A stretch of 39,937 nucleotides of DNA, from contig CACEWA010000011.1 in the NCBI GenBank assembly GCA_902563095.1, forward strand, positions 1 through 39,937, in the 5' to 3' direction. Below, in pieces: positions 23,743-31,696 of this stretch. Numbering within the stretch: the first letter of the stretch is position 1; each line of letters begins with the position of its first letter. The DNA comes from an uncultured Candidatus Poseidoniales archaeon. Lineage in GTDB: Archaea > Thermoplasmatota > Poseidoniia > Poseidoniales > Poseidoniaceae. Made by a program: the position numbers and the translations under genes. The notes beneath the pieces are model-generated. The model searched no databases. It was not told the origin of the DNA and worked only from the letters and a program-made list of their open reading frames with translations.

Positions 23743-24048
23743 TCAGATTATTTCGCCTTCAGGCTCACCTGATTCATCGGCCATTTTTTGGTCGATGAAT
23801 GTGCGCATGTATTCCGGAAGTTCCCCATTTACGAAGATCACATCATTTACAGCATCCAGTTTCATTAAAGAATAGTAAATTTGCATTGCAGTCATCGGAG
23901 TGGAGGAACACCCAACACATCCACCATCAAGAGAAAGCATGACATTTCCATCAGCCGTGTCGATAACAGTAACCACACCATCGTGCGCGTCCAATACCTC
24001 TTGAACAGGTCCAATTTCTTTGAGGACCTCCTCTGCTGTGATTGCCAT
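23743..24048 (-). CDS. NifU C-terminal-domain Fe-S scaffold protein
   Basis: 101 residues. The single domain matches the NifU C-terminal/Nfu family, which transiently carries an Fe-S cluster on a CxxC motif, here C44 and C47 in GGCVGCSS. The surrounding VLDAHDGVVTVIDTADGNV and MLSLDGGC are standard for the fold. The start was chosen at MAITAEEV, preceded by AGGTG; a longer frame from 24072 is unlikely. The acidic tail (DESGEPEGEII) is not part of the domain. It may supply clusters to Fe-S proteins encoded nearby, such as AcnX, but that link is inference. Confidence 0.87.
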   Translation of the reverse strand: MAITAEEVLKEIGPVQEVLDAHDGVVTVIDTADGNVMLSLDGGCVGCSSTPMTAMQIYYSLMKLDAVNDVIFVNGELPEYMRTFIDQKMADESGEPEGEII

Positions 24049-24115
24049 CAAACACCTGCAAAAGCCGCTCATCTATCAACCATCGCATTCAAGTGTGATA
24101 CATACTGGGGAGGCC

Positions 24116-24334
24116 ATGGGATTGTTTTCCAAAGCCGAAATCTTAGAATTCTCCGTGTCTGGAATGAGTTGTGGAGGGTGTGAAGGTAAAATCACCAAAG
24201 CATTGAATAAGATTTCAGGGGTTAAGAAAGTCGAGGCTTCTGCTGCTAAAGGGTTAGTAATCGTGAAGTCTAAAGGTGTAGAATCACATGAGATCATCGA
24301 CAAAATTGTGAATGTCGGCTTTAGTGTAGAGTAA
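24116..24334 (+). CDS. Heavy-metal-associated (HMA) metallochaperone-like protein
   Basis: 72 residues with one ferredoxin-like HMA domain. GMSCGGCEG provides the CxxC metal site (C19, C22), and the following KITKALNKISGVKKVEA and the final NVGFSVE fit the fold. It probably binds Cu+ or a similar soft metal as a CopZ-type chaperone. The start is fixed by GGGGAGG 3-9 nt upstream of ATG 24116. No copper ATPase is encoded in the window, so its partner is unknown. Confidence 0.88.
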   Translation: MGLFSKAEILEFSVSGMSCGGCEGKITKALNKISGVKKVEASAAKGLVIVKSKGVESHEIIDKIVNVGFSVE

Positions 24335-24337
24335 AGC

Positions 24338-24362
24338 AAAAACGCCATACGCCGTAGTTTTT
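24338..24362. terminator. A-run/T-run inverted repeat after the HMA gene
   Basis: AAAAAC (24338-24343) pairs with GTTTTT (24357-24362) around a 13-nt GC-richer loop, 4 nt after the HMA stop. On the plus strand it ends in five T, so it could terminate transcription, but the stem is short and A-T rich. Confidence 0.35.
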
Positions 24363-24380
24363 CATAGGGATGTCCTTATG
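24363..24380. promoter_or_regulatory. 18-bp near-perfect palindrome upstream of the pyrophosphatase
   Basis: CATAGGGA-TG-TCCTTATG is symmetrical at seven of eight arm positions. The 2-nt centre is too small for an RNA hairpin, so a DNA-binding dimer site is more likely. It lies 37-54 nt upstream of the hppA ATG, near where TATA-binding protein should sit. No regulator is identified. Confidence 0.3.
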
Positions 24381-24416
24381 AAGGGGAGGTAGGTCGGCGG
24401 CCAGCAGGTGTATTTT

Positions 24417-26492
24417 ATGGACATCGAGATAATGGCAGCCGGAGCAGCATTGGTAGGACTGATTGTTGCTTTTGTGTTATACAAGAAGAACGATAGCATT
24501 GAAATTGAAGACAAGAAGGTAGCTGAGATCACTCAGGAAATTCAGGATGGCGCAATGGCTTTCCTGTATGCTGAGTACAAGATTCTCTCAATTTTCGTCG
24601 TAATTGTTGCAGGATTACTGTACTACGATACCGGCGATTACTACACTCCAGGAGCATTCCTAGCAGGTGCAGTCGCAAGCGTACTAGCAGGATTCTCTGG
24701 TATGAGAGCAGCAACTTCCGCTAACGGAAGAACAGCTATGGCTGCTAAGAATGGAGGGCAACCTGCTGCACTTGCTGTATCATACAACGGTGGCGCAGTC
24801 ATGGGATTGTCAGTTGGTGGACTTGGTCTACTAGGTATCTCATTGATTGCATACTGGTTGAGTTCCGGTGAAACATCTCACATCGAGTCCGCTGCTGGAT
24901 TCGGTATGGGTGCATCTTCAATTGCACTATTCGCAAGAGTTGGTGGCGGTATTTACACCAAGGCTGCTGACGTTGGTGCCGACCTAGTGGGCAAGGTCGA
25001 AGCAGGTATTCCTGAAGACGACCCAAGAAACCCTGGTGTTATCGCAGATAACGTTGGTGACAACGTTGGTGACGTTGCAGGAATGGGTGCGGATATCTTC
25101 GAGTCCTTCGTAGGTTCAATCATAGCTGCAATGATTATTGCAGATGGTACTGGTTTCGGCGGGGATAATTTCACAGGATCTGCAGAGGATTACATTCTGC
25201 TCCCAATCCTTCTAGGTTTAGTCGGATATATTGCTTCTCTAGTAGGCGTTTTCTCAATGGCCTTCATGAAGGGAATGAAAGACCCTGCGGCGGCTCTAAG
25301 AAACACTACTTTCATCGCAGCAATTCTATTCTGGGCAGGCGGTTACCTTGCAATTGACTACTTCGGACTTGATGTCGACTCCGATGTGATGCAGGCTGTA
25401 ATCCTAGGAAGCGTTGTTGGAATCCTAATCGGACTAGTAACCGAATACTACACTGGAATTGAACCGGTAATGGGAGTTCCAACTAGAGCGATTCCTCACA
25501 TTGGTGAGATGTCCAAGACAGGCCCAGCAACAAACGCAATCGCTGGTTTGTCAGTCGGAATGATGTCAACATTTGTTCCAATTCTACTAATCGCAGCAGG
25601 TATCTTTGGAGCATTCAAGATTGGTGGCGACGAGTTTGGCCTATACAACATTGCAATCGCTGCAATGGGTATGCTGGGAACTGTTGGTGTAACAATGACT
25701 GTGGACGCATATGGACCAGTTGCTGACAACGCAGGTGGTATCGCAGAAATGGGTGAACTAGGTTCTGATGTACGTGAAATCACTGACGCTCTAGATTCAA
25801 TTGGAAACACAACAGCAGCAGTTGGTAAAGGATTCGCAATCGGTTCCGCTGCTCTAACTTCTCTAGCACTATTCGCAGCATACAGTACTGCGGTCACATA
25901 CGATGAGTTCACTCTAAGCCTTGCAGATCCATCTGTGGTAATGGGTCTTCTAATCGGTGGTGCACTACCATTCGTAGTTGCAGCAATGACAATGACCAGC
26001 GTCGGAAAGGCTGCTGGAGAAATGGTTGTTGAAATCCGTCGCCAATTCAAAGAGATCGACGGCCTTCTAGAAGGGAAGGAAGGAGTCAAGCCAGATTCCG
26101 CAACCTGTGTTGACATTTCAACCAAGGCTGCATTGAGAGAAATGGTAGCGCCAGGTCTTGTAGCAGTATTCGCTCCAGTTATTGTTGGATATGCATTAGG
26201 AGCCTCTGCTCTTGGTGGAATGCTTGCTGGTGCTCTAGTAACCGGTGTTCTACTCGCTCTATTCATGGCAAACGCCGGTGGAGCATGGGACAATGCAAAG
26301 AAGGCAATCGAGCAAGGTCACATTGAAGGCGCAAAGAAGGGCGATGATGCTCACGATGCTGCTGTTATCGGTGACACAATCGGTGACCCATTCAAAGACA
26401 CAAGCGGTCCAGCTCTGAACATTCTAATCAAGTTGATGAGCATCGTTGCGGTTGTTATCGCAAGCGGATTGGATAGCGGTTTCTTGTTCTGA
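24417..26492 (+). CDS. hppA: Membrane-bound ion-translocating pyrophosphatase, K+-dependent type
   Basis: Couples pyrophosphate hydrolysis to pumping of H+ or Na+ across the membrane; 691 residues with about 16 spans. Signature blocks: [11 protein letters not shown] (185-195), the PPi/Mg site [19 protein letters not shown] (201-219), and the C-terminal [19 protein letters not shown]. At the position that decides potassium dependence, the sequence is [10 protein letters not shown] (463-472) with Ala at 467, as in K+-dependent enzymes; the independent class has Lys. The ion pumped cannot be fixed by eye. ATG 24417 was chosen over GTG 24408 because AGGTG then lies 6 nt upstream. Confidence 0.97.
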   Translation: MDIEIMAAGAALVGLIVAFVLYKKNDSIEIEDKKVAEITQEIQDGAMAFLYAEYKILSIFVVIVAGLLYYDTGDYYTPGAFLAGAVASVLAGFSGMRAATSANGRTAMAAKNGGQPAALAVSYNGGAVMGLSVGGLGLLGISLIAYWLSSGETSHIESAAGFGMGASSIALFARVGGGIYTKAADVGADLVGKVEAGIPEDDPRNPGVIADNVGDNVGDVAGMGADIFESFVGSIIAAMIIADGTGFGGDNFTGSAEDYILLPILLGLVGYIASLVGVFSMAFMKGMKDPAAALRNTTFIAAILFWAGGYLAIDYFGLDVDSDVMQAVILGSVVGILIGLVTEYYTGIEPVMGVPTRAIPHIGEMSKTGPATNAIAGLSVGMMSTFVPILLIAAGIFGAFKIGGDEFGLYNIAIAAMGMLGTVGVTMTVDAYGPVADNAGGIAEMGELGSDVREITDALDSIGNTTAAVGKGFAIGSAALTSLALFAAYSTAVTYDEFTLSLADPSVVMGLLIGGALPFVVAAMTMTSVGKAAGEMVVEIRRQFKEIDGLLEGKEGVKPDSATCVDISTKAALREMVAPGLVAVFAPVIVGYALGASALGGMLAGALVTGVLLALFMANAGGAWDNAKKAIEQGHIEGAKKGDDAHDAAVIGDTIGDPFKDTSGPALNILIKLMSIVAVVIASGLDSGFLF

Positions 26493-26505
26493 GCAGGAAA
26501 CCCGC

Positions 26506-27498
26506 ATGCTGAAAAATAAGACCGTTGTGGGTCGTAACATGCGTGCTTACTTGTTGTCGCTGTTGATGATAACAGTCAGCCTTGCTGGTTGTATTAGTAA
26601 CGAGGATAATACTACCTCTGGTATTGGTGATACTACAGAAGATGATTTGATTTTGCCTGAATGGCAAATTGGTGACCAGTGGTTGTACACTTTCATTACT
26701 CCACAGTTTGGAGAAGACAGTACTCGCTTAGTGGTTGCAGATGTCCGTGAGGATGATGGCTTGTTCATGCTAGGCATCTCCTCGGAGGGCGAGGCTCAAA
26801 GGCATGCGGTAATCAATCACAATCCATTTTTGGGCAGAGTTACTATGGATGGATTGTCAGTTTATGAGAACGGAGAACCTCAGCCAGTTTTCAATTTCCC
26901 TTGGGAGGTTGGCAACAATTGGGCGTTCAGACTCTTAGGCCAAGATTGGAGTGCGACTACTGATAATATCTACAATGGGGAAGTCACTGTATCTGCAAGT
27001 TCAAGTGAAGGTCACCAACTTAGCTACATCTTTAGTGGTCGCCAGGGTTTCATCATGAGTCTTCTTTGGACAGATAATGAGGGTGTAGTTAACTTACAAA
27101 TGAGTCTCGTCCAAAAAGATACAGGATATACAGGTGATGTATTCTTCTACCGTGCTGGAGATTTACACGATAACTTGTATGAAGAAAATGATCAAGAAAT
27201 TTATGATTCATTCTTTGATGATGGCTATTCTCCCAATGAAGCATGGGATACTCTAGTTTGGTATCTCGATGTCGAAATCGACGACAAAGGAGGTTCTGGA
27301 ACATTGACTATAAGCGACCAGCAAGATGGCACTTCTCCGTTATCTAGAGCTTGGGGTAATGGAGCAACCGAAAAAGGCTCGTTTGGTACTATTCCATCTA
27401 AGACAGGCGAGCATAGAATAACTCTAACATTACAAGGTGAAACTTCATTTGTTCATCTCAAAGTTGCAGGTGCACTTGTCCGCTCTTGGACATTGTGA
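26506..27498 (+). CDS. Secreted lipoprotein of unknown function
   Basis: 330 residues. A basic N-terminus and hydrophobic stretch lead to a lipobox (TVSLAGC, Cys29), so the mature protein is probably lipid-anchored outside the membrane. The rest is beta-rich with many Trp and Gly, including [14 protein letters not shown] near the mature start and a C-terminal sandwich-like part ([20 protein letters not shown]). No catalytic motif was found. An AGGAAA run precedes ATG 26506, 13 nt after hppA, and ATG 26539 is an alternative start closer to the hydrophobic core. It may be co-transcribed with hppA and the esterase that follows 9 nt later. Confidence 0.78.
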   Translation: MLKNKTVVGRNMRAYLLSLLMITVSLAGCISNEDNTTSGIGDTTEDDLILPEWQIGDQWLYTFITPQFGEDSTRLVVADVREDDGLFMLGISSEGEAQRHAVINHNPFLGRVTMDGLSVYENGEPQPVFNFPWEVGNNWAFRLLGQDWSATTDNIYNGEVTVSASSSEGHQLSYIFSGRQGFIMSLLWTDNEGVVNLQMSLVQKDTGYTGDVFFYRAGDLHDNLYEENDQEIYDSFFDDGYSPNEAWDTLVWYLDVEIDDKGGSGTLTISDQQDGTSPLSRAWGNGATEKGSFGTIPSKTGEHRITLTLQGETSFVHLKVAGALVRSWTL

Positions 27499-27507
27499 GG
27501 TTGCAAT

Positions 27508-28086
27508 ATGCCTACACTTGTCATGATGCACGGCATGACTGGTACTGCAGAAATGATGCGACCATTCGCTGAGAAGATTTTGCCTGAAGGTTGGAGTTTA
27601 CTCGTTCCACAGGCCGATTTTGAACATCCTAGCCGAGGTTACACGTGGTGGCGATATGAAGGTGGAGATAACCCCGGACGCAGAATCCTAACTGCAAAAG
27701 AACTCTCAGATGTTGATGCATCTTTACTCAAGTTATCGAATATACTCCCTGATGATGATTTAGTATTGGGGGGTTTCAGTCAAGGTGGTGCTATGGCTCA
27801 AGAGCTCCTTCAATTCAATCACAATGTGTTGGGAATTATCGCAATCGGAACTAGGGCGGTCAGGCCTCTAGAATTGAAGGACAGGCTTAGAGAAATTCCT
27901 GAAGGAAAATTATTGTGGATGCATGGCGAATCCGATCATAGAGTTTCACTTGAAGCGGGTATGGAAATACCAGCGATTTTCGAAGAATCTGGCTGGGAAG
28001 TAACTCGTATTCAACATCAAAAAGGGCATATGATTCCAATTGAATTTCATTTTTCAGTCAGAGAATGGCTTGGAAATATAGGTTGA
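27508..28086 (+). CDS. Alpha/beta-hydrolase of the carboxylesterase/phospholipase (YpfH-like) family
   Basis: 192 residues. The catalytic triad reads S91 in GGFSQGG, D143 in HGESDHR and H174 in QKGHMIP, and the oxyanion region is HGMTGT. Length and layout fit small cytosolic serine esterases related to YpfH and acyl-protein thioesterases. There is no signal peptide. The natural substrate is unknown. It starts 9 nt after the lipoprotein stop with little Shine-Dalgarno, suggesting coupling to the upstream gene. Confidence 0.87.
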   Translation: MPTLVMMHGMTGTAEMMRPFAEKILPEGWSLLVPQADFEHPSRGYTWWRYEGGDNPGRRILTAKELSDVDASLLKLSNILPDDDLVLGGFSQGGAMAQELLQFNHNVLGIIAIGTRAVRPLELKDRLREIPEGKLLWMHGESDHRVSLEAGMEIPAIFEESGWEVTRIQHQKGHMIPIEFHFSVREWLGNIG

Positions 28087-28096
28087 ATAAACCAAT

Positions 28097-28125
28097 TGGA
28101 ATTTTAAATTTTAAATTGAAAATTT
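28097..28125. promoter_or_regulatory. AT-rich self-complementary stretch upstream of the sugar kinase
   Basis: A run of repeated AATTTTAAATTT units, almost free of G and C, fills the start of the 106-nt gap before the GHMP kinase. It could melt easily, bend or bind a nucleoid protein, and stands out against surrounding sequence. It is too far (about 70-95 nt) from the ATG to be that gene's TATA box if the message is leaderless. Confidence 0.3.
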
Positions 28126-28192
28126 AGCGAGTGAATTCTATTGCCGGCCTATTAGGGGCAGATGAGATAAGTTATGGCTGCTTAGGCAAGTC

Positions 28193-29005
28193 ATGCCTTC
28201 CGCAAAAGCTCCCGTTAGAATTGACTTAGCGGGAGGATGGTCAGATGCTCCTCCTTTTTGTGAACAAGTTGGCGGCGATGTAGTAAACATAGCAATCAAT
28301 CATTACGCACACGCAAATTTGGAAGTTGATGAATCCGGTAAACTCAGTGTTTCATACACATGTGATGTTCCTATTGGAAGTGGTCTAGGAACTACTGGCG
28401 CAATCAACGTAGCACTACTAGCGGCAATCAAAGGCAAGGAAAACTCCGAAGAATTAGCCTACCAATTTGAAAGATTACTTGGAAACCATGGCGGCCGTCA
28501 AGATCAGTGGGCTGCCAAATATGGAGGTATTCAGCACCTCAAGTTCATTGGCAGTGATGTTGAAAGAGTTCATCTTGTACCTCCACCTTCATTCAATAGA
28601 TGGATTGAGAAGCATCTAATTCTTGCAGATACAGGAATACGTCATACTTCTGGAGACTTACATAGCGGGGTTTGGGCCAGATATGAGGAAGTCTTACCAC
28701 ATTTGATGGATATACGGCAAAGTGGAAGGGATATGGCTGCTGCAGTTCAGAGGGATGATAGGTTCAACGTATGTGCTGCAATGAATGCCTACACGGAAGC
28801 AGTCGGACGTTTGGATTCAAGTTTGAACGAGCCATATCAACTCCTAACCGAACTTCCAGATGTACTTGCATGGAAGGGTATGGGAGCCGCAGCTGGGGGA
28901 TTTGTAGGAATAATTTCACGAAATCCAGATGCAACGAAAGAAGCGATCCCTTGGGAAATTCTAGATTGGCAGATTGACAATGATGGTTTGATTCTTTCAG
29001 AGTAG
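28193..29005 (+). CDS. GHMP-family sugar kinase (fucokinase/heptose kinase type)
   Basis: 270 residues. The N-terminal APVRIDLAGGWSDAPPF is the signature of GHMP sugar kinases acting on fucose or heptose 7-phosphate. The phosphate-binding loop is PIGSGLGTTGAIN, NHGGRQDQWAAKYGG is a family block, and the third motif is KGMGAAAGGFVG. It probably phosphorylates a sugar destined for a nucleotide-activated precursor. It is shorter than typical members (about 330), yet all three motifs are present, so it should be functional. No Shine-Dalgarno precedes the ATG. The substrate could be L-fucose, D-glycero-D-manno-heptose 7-phosphate or another sugar. Confidence 0.83.
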   Translation: MPSAKAPVRIDLAGGWSDAPPFCEQVGGDVVNIAINHYAHANLEVDESGKLSVSYTCDVPIGSGLGTTGAINVALLAAIKGKENSEELAYQFERLLGNHGGRQDQWAAKYGGIQHLKFIGSDVERVHLVPPPSFNRWIEKHLILADTGIRHTSGDLHSGVWARYEEVLPHLMDIRQSGRDMAAAVQRDDRFNVCAAMNAYTEAVGRLDSSLNEPYQLLTELPDVLAWKGMGAAAGGFVGIISRNPDATKEAIPWEILDWQIDNDGLILSE

Positions 29006-29047
29006 TGAAACACACAGATTGAAATGACTGGTAAGGAAGTGTAAATC

Positions 29048-29317
29048 ATGGGACGTGTTGTTGAAGATGCATTGGCCTCGGATGCAGATTTCGTTGTATA
29101 TTCGTCGACATTTTGCCCTTATTGTGTCGCAGTGAAGCGCTTATTTGACTCGAAAGGCCTAACCTATGATGAAATCAATTTCGACCATATACCTGGAATA
29201 AGAAATGAGGTGGTTGCTGAAACCGGCCACAGAACTGTACCTGTTGTAATTGACAACAGGGGCGAAAATCCGATGTTCATTGGTGGATTTAACGAGACTC
29301 AGAGATACCTACGTTAA
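29048..29317 (+). CDS. Glutaredoxin
   Basis: 89 residues with the dithiol active site CPYC at 23-26, the cis-proline loop HRTVPVV, and GGFNET near the C-terminus: a complete glutaredoxin fold. It reduces disulfides using a low-molecular-weight thiol or a reductase. AGGAAGTG lies 7 nt upstream of the ATG. It follows the GHMP kinase by 42 nt, and its last 4 nt overlap the convergent tspO stop. Confidence 0.92.
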   Translation: MGRVVEDALASDADFVVYSSTFCPYCVAVKRLFDSKGLTYDEINFDHIPGIRNEVVAETGHRTVPVVIDNRGENPMFIGGFNETQRYLR

Positions 29318-29694
29318 TTTGCATGCAGGTAGTATGCAGCATTGATCAACCCTGCAAAACTTACCCACGCAATGTACGGCCATACCAATATTGAACCTTG
29401 CTTGTTACCTTCGTAAATCAGGTACGCATATGCGATTGTGAACACAACCATTACTACAATCAATAACAGCGACTGTAGATATTTGGCATCATTGAATACA
29501 CTGGGCCACATTAGGTTTGCAATCATCTGAATAGCAAACAAAGCGATAGCAATATTTCGATAATTAATCTCACTTCGATTAACTATTGTAGTGTACATAC
29601 TGATTGCCAACATGAGATACAAGACATTCCAAATTGGCCCAATAATCCACCCAGGTGGTTGGAAGAACGGTTCGTATTCGGAATTAAAGGTCAA
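29314..29694 (-). CDS. tspO: TspO/MBR family protein lacking the first membrane helix
   Basis: 126 residues. QPPGWIIGPIWNVLYLMLAI, the NLMWPSVFN segment and WPYIAWVSFAGLINAAYY are classical TspO blocks. TspO proteins bind tetrapyrroles and cholesterol-like ligands and normally have five helices in about 155 residues. Here the protein begins at the loop just before helix 2, so helix 1 is missing. The start is TTG at 29694, well supported by GGAGGT at a 6-nt spacing, and an upstream extension is blocked by the tRNA gene 36 nt away. Loss of helix 1 looks real rather than a mis-set start. Confidence 0.82.
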   Translation of the reverse strand: MTFNSEYEPFFQPPGWIIGPIWNVLYLMLAISMYTTIVNRSEINYRNIAIALFAIQMIANLMWPSVFNDAKYLQSLLLIVVMVVFTIAYAYLIYEGNKQGSILVWPYIAWVSFAGLINAAYYLHAN

Positions 29695-29730
29695 ATTCTT
29701 ACCTCCATGAATCCTTGCTCAGCAAAAGAG

Positions 29731-29803
29731 TGCTCGTGCCGGGATTTGAACCCGGGTCGCCGGAATGAAAACCCGAAATGATGGACCACTACACCACACA
29801 AGC
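29731..29803 (-). tRNA. tRNA-Glu (anticodon UUC)
   Basis: The minus strand folds into a full cloverleaf of 73 nt. Acceptor GCTTGTG pairs with CACGAGC, with discriminator A. The anticodon stem TCGGG/TCCGG has loop TTTTCAT with anticodon TTC (complement of 29767-29769). The T stem CCGGG/CCCGG encloses TTCAAAT. No CCA is encoded, as in most archaea. It has no intron. It sits between a VTT membrane protein gene and tspO, all on the same strand. Confidence 0.95.
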
Positions 29804-29826
29804 AGATATTCTTCGCCCATCGTTGA

Positions 29827-30444
29827 TTATTCATGAATGTTGGGGTCGACAGTCAAGCTATTCCACCAACGAATTCCAAACCATGATATTGCGATTCCAA
29901 TTATCAAAACAGCCCCAATCAATATTTCCCGATCCAGAATCCACCATAACGCATCAATCGCTTTGTTTCCATATATCCCGATAAGAACTGCTTCTAGGCC
30001 AAATCTCAATCCTCTACCTAACAAACCTGCAATGATGAATGGTTTCATTTTCATTTCACCCATCCCTGCAGCCCAGCCAAACACTTTGTATGGGATAGGA
30101 GAAAATGCAGCTATGAAAGTTCCAATTGTCCCATATCGTAATGCCAAGGCTTCTATTTTCTCAAGATGCCTTTCGGCCTTGAATCTAGTAAAGAGTGGCC
30201 TGCCCCATTTCTTACCAATCCAATATCCTACGATGCTGCCTAATACGCTGGTGACCGTGACAACTAGCCATAGCCAAAAAACCAGAGCCGTGTCACCTTC
30301 AGCCGCCACTAACATTGGTAAAAATAGCAAATCAGGAGGTACAGGCTGGATAATCGCCTCGGTAAATGACATGGCCGCTAGACTAATCCAGCCAAACCCA
30401 TCAAACCATTCTACGATGGTCTCTTTCCACGACATCCAACCCAT
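29827..30444 (-). CDS. DedA/VTT-domain membrane protein (YqaA-like)
   Basis: 205 residues with about five hydrophobic segments. EAIIQPVPPDLLFLPMLVA, then GSIVGYWIGKKWGRPLF, AFSPIPYKVFGWAAGMG and the GRGLRFGLEAVLIGIYG block are family markers of YqaA-type VTT proteins. Members are implicated in lipid scrambling or membrane homeostasis; a specific role is not determinable. The start at 30444 or at the Met three codons later are both possible. It is divergent from nob1 by about 58 nt. Confidence 0.87.
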   Translation of the reverse strand: MGWMSWKETIVEWFDGFGWISLAAMSFTEAIIQPVPPDLLFLPMLVAAEGDTALVFWLWLVVTVTSVLGSIVGYWIGKKWGRPLFTRFKAERHLEKIEALALRYGTIGTFIAAFSPIPYKVFGWAAGMGEMKMKPFIIAGLLGRGLRFGLEAVLIGIYGNKAIDALWWILDREILIGAVLIIGIAISWFGIRWWNSLTVDPNIHE

Positions 30445-30471
30445 GGGGTAACAATCACACGGATGAACCCT

Positions 30472-30478
30472 TTCTTAA
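30472..30478 (+). promoter_or_regulatory. TATA-like element of nob1
   Basis: TTCTTAA lies 25-31 nt upstream of ATG 30503, the distance expected if nob1 is transcribed without a 5' leader. No Shine-Dalgarno precedes the ATG, consistent with this. Confidence 0.4.
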
Positions 30479-30502
30479 TCGAAGTCTTGATTGCTACAAA
30501 TC

Positions 30503-30979
30503 ATGACCCGACCATACATGCCGGTACTGGATACAGCCGCATTGCTTCATTGGCCTGTGGAGAGATTACAAGGAGGAATTGTAGCTCATAGCCAGTTAGA
30601 GGAATTGAGAAAACTGTCACCACAAAGGGCAATGTTGCTTGAGTCCATCGAAATGGAATGGATGACCATGGGGACAGGTGATGCTGAATCAGCAGCATCC
30701 CTCTCGGGAGATTTACCTAGATTGAGTCCAGTAGACCTAGAAATTTTGGCAATAGCATTAGCAACGGGTCAAACTTTGTTCACAGATGATTATTCCTTAC
30801 AGAATGTCTGCAGGCATTTGCATCACCCTTTCGAAGCTGTCTCGAATAAGCCAAGTAAGGAGCAATGGTCTTGGGAATTGAGATGTATTGGCTGTAGAGC
30901 CACTAAAAAGGCAGACTCACAGAATGAGCAAGAATGCGATGTATGTGGCTCAGTGATGAAGATTAAGCGTGCAAGGTGA
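30503..30979 (+). CDS. nob1: Nob1-like rRNA maturation endonuclease (PIN domain plus zinc ribbon)
   Basis: 158 residues. The PIN domain begins with VLDTAALLHWP (catalytic D10) and includes LSPVDLEILAIALATG and LFTDDYSLQNV with the other acidic residues. A zinc ribbon follows with two pairs, CIGC and CDVC, separated by about 13 residues. Nob1 cleaves the 3' end of 16S/18S pre-rRNA during small-subunit maturation and is characteristic of archaea and eukaryotes. Start chosen at ATG 30503, because TTG 30491 adds only four residues. Confidence 0.9.
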   Translation: MTRPYMPVLDTAALLHWPVERLQGGIVAHSQLEELRKLSPQRAMLLESIEMEWMTMGTGDAESAASLSGDLPRLSPVDLEILAIALATGQTLFTDDYSLQNVCRHLHHPFEAVSNKPSKEQWSWELRCIGCRATKKADSQNEQECDVCGSVMKIKRAR

Positions 30980-31060
30980 TTACTCTTCTTCGAGGATTTT
31001 TTCAACTTCTTCGCCCGCTCCAAACATGGAAGCAAAGATTGCAGATATCCAGTCTAACAT
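30980..31060 (-). CDS. 26-residue amphipathic microprotein downstream of tatA
   Basis: An open frame of 27 codons starting ATG, 3 nt after the tatA stop and ending TAA, directly abutting the convergent nob1 stop. The product begins MLDWISAIFASMFGAG (a short hydrophobic or amphipathic segment) and ends EEVEKILEEE, an acidic helix. It fills the space between two confident genes exactly, with no other explanation for that stretch. Its placement suggests a tatA-linked peptide. There is no clear Shine-Dalgarno; translation could be coupled to tatA. It is too short to be recognised as a known family. Confidence 0.5.
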   Translation of the reverse strand: MLDWISAIFASMFGAGEEVEKILEEE

Positions 31061-31063
31061 GGT

Positions 31064-31357
31064 TCATTCTTCTGCAGTAGAGATCTCTTCAGCAACTTCT
31101 TCCGCAGTCTTACCCGATGGGTCGACGCCGGCCGCTTCTGCTTTTTGTGCCAGGTCGACAGACTTGGTCTTTCCACCAGCATCTAAATCGGCTTCAGTAT
31201 TGGCGGATGACGGCTCTCCAGTTACTTCAGATAGTCCTTTTTGGAACTCCCCTTTCGACTGTCCAGCGGCTCTCGCAAGTTTAGGTAGGCGTTCTGCTCC
31301 AAACAGTAGGAAGAAGATTGCCAGTAGAATCATGATTTCAAATGGTCCGAACCTCAT
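31064..31357 (-). CDS. tatA: TatA/TatE-type twin-arginine translocase subunit
   Basis: 97 residues. The N-terminal hydrophobic helix (FEIMILLAIFFLLF) is followed by the hinge FGAERLP and an amphipathic helix (KLARAAGQSKGEFQKGL), the core of TatA. The rest is a polar, acidic, low-complexity tail. TatA oligomers form the pore for folded proteins bearing RR signal peptides. AGAGGGA precedes the ATG. No tatC is encoded in the window. Confidence 0.9.
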   Translation of the reverse strand: MRFGPFEIMILLAIFFLLFGAERLPKLARAAGQSKGEFQKGLSEVTGEPSSANTEADLDAGGKTKSVDLAQKAEAAGVDPSGKTAEEVAEEISTAEE

Positions 31358-31410
31358 GTTGTTCCCTCTGATACACGCCAGTTACTCCCGCTTTGTCAAT
31401 CAATCGGCTC

Positions 31411-31644
31411 TCAACCGCCAGAAACAGGCGGAAGTAATGCAATCTCATCTCCGTCGTTAACAGGCTCATCTTCCGCCACTTTGTTGCCATTTATGCTGAC
31501 CACAAGTCCTTGACTGAGCCACATTTCTATACCTAATTCCTCTAAGACAAACCGTATTGAAGAATTAGGCAACAGTTCAATCAGGTGCTCTCTAGCGCCC
31601 ATTTGTTCAGCCAACGGGCCAAATGCGAGTACTTTGGCCTGCAT
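31411..31644 (-). CDS. MoaD/ThiS-family sulfur-carrier protein
   Basis: 77 residues of beta-grasp fold ending in the essential C-terminal Gly-Gly (LLPPVSGG), which is adenylated and thiocarboxylated. The opening KVLAFGPLAEQMGARE and the VSINGNKVAEDEPVNDGDE block match MoaD, the small subunit of molybdopterin synthase. In archaea such small proteins can also act as SAMP-type modifiers. The start is ATG 31644; a longer start at 31665 adds seven residues. A TATA-like element lies about 26 nt upstream of 31644. Confidence 0.86.
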   Translation of the reverse strand: MQAKVLAFGPLAEQMGAREHLIELLPNSSIRFVLEELGIEMWLSQGLVVSINGNKVAEDEPVNDGDEIALLPPVSGG

Positions 31645-31665
31645 GAACACGCTATCAAGCGGCAT

Positions 31666-31673
31666 CTTATCAA
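31666..31673. promoter_or_regulatory. TATA-like element possibly shared by divergent moaD-like and ABC ATPase genes
   Basis: CTTATCAA lies with its centre about 26 nt from the moaD-like ATG on one side and 27-28 nt from the ABC ATPase ATG on the other. Neither start has a Shine-Dalgarno, so both could be leaderless transcripts using one central element. Confidence 0.35.
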
Positions 31674-31696
31674 CCCGTGGCGCCGTGTCTTACACA

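Noticed and set aside
25496-26293. Long minus-strand open frame opposite hppA
   Set aside because: It is antisense to conserved pyrophosphatase motifs. Its Ala/Pro/Thr/Ile-rich composition is what antisense reading of that gene would give.
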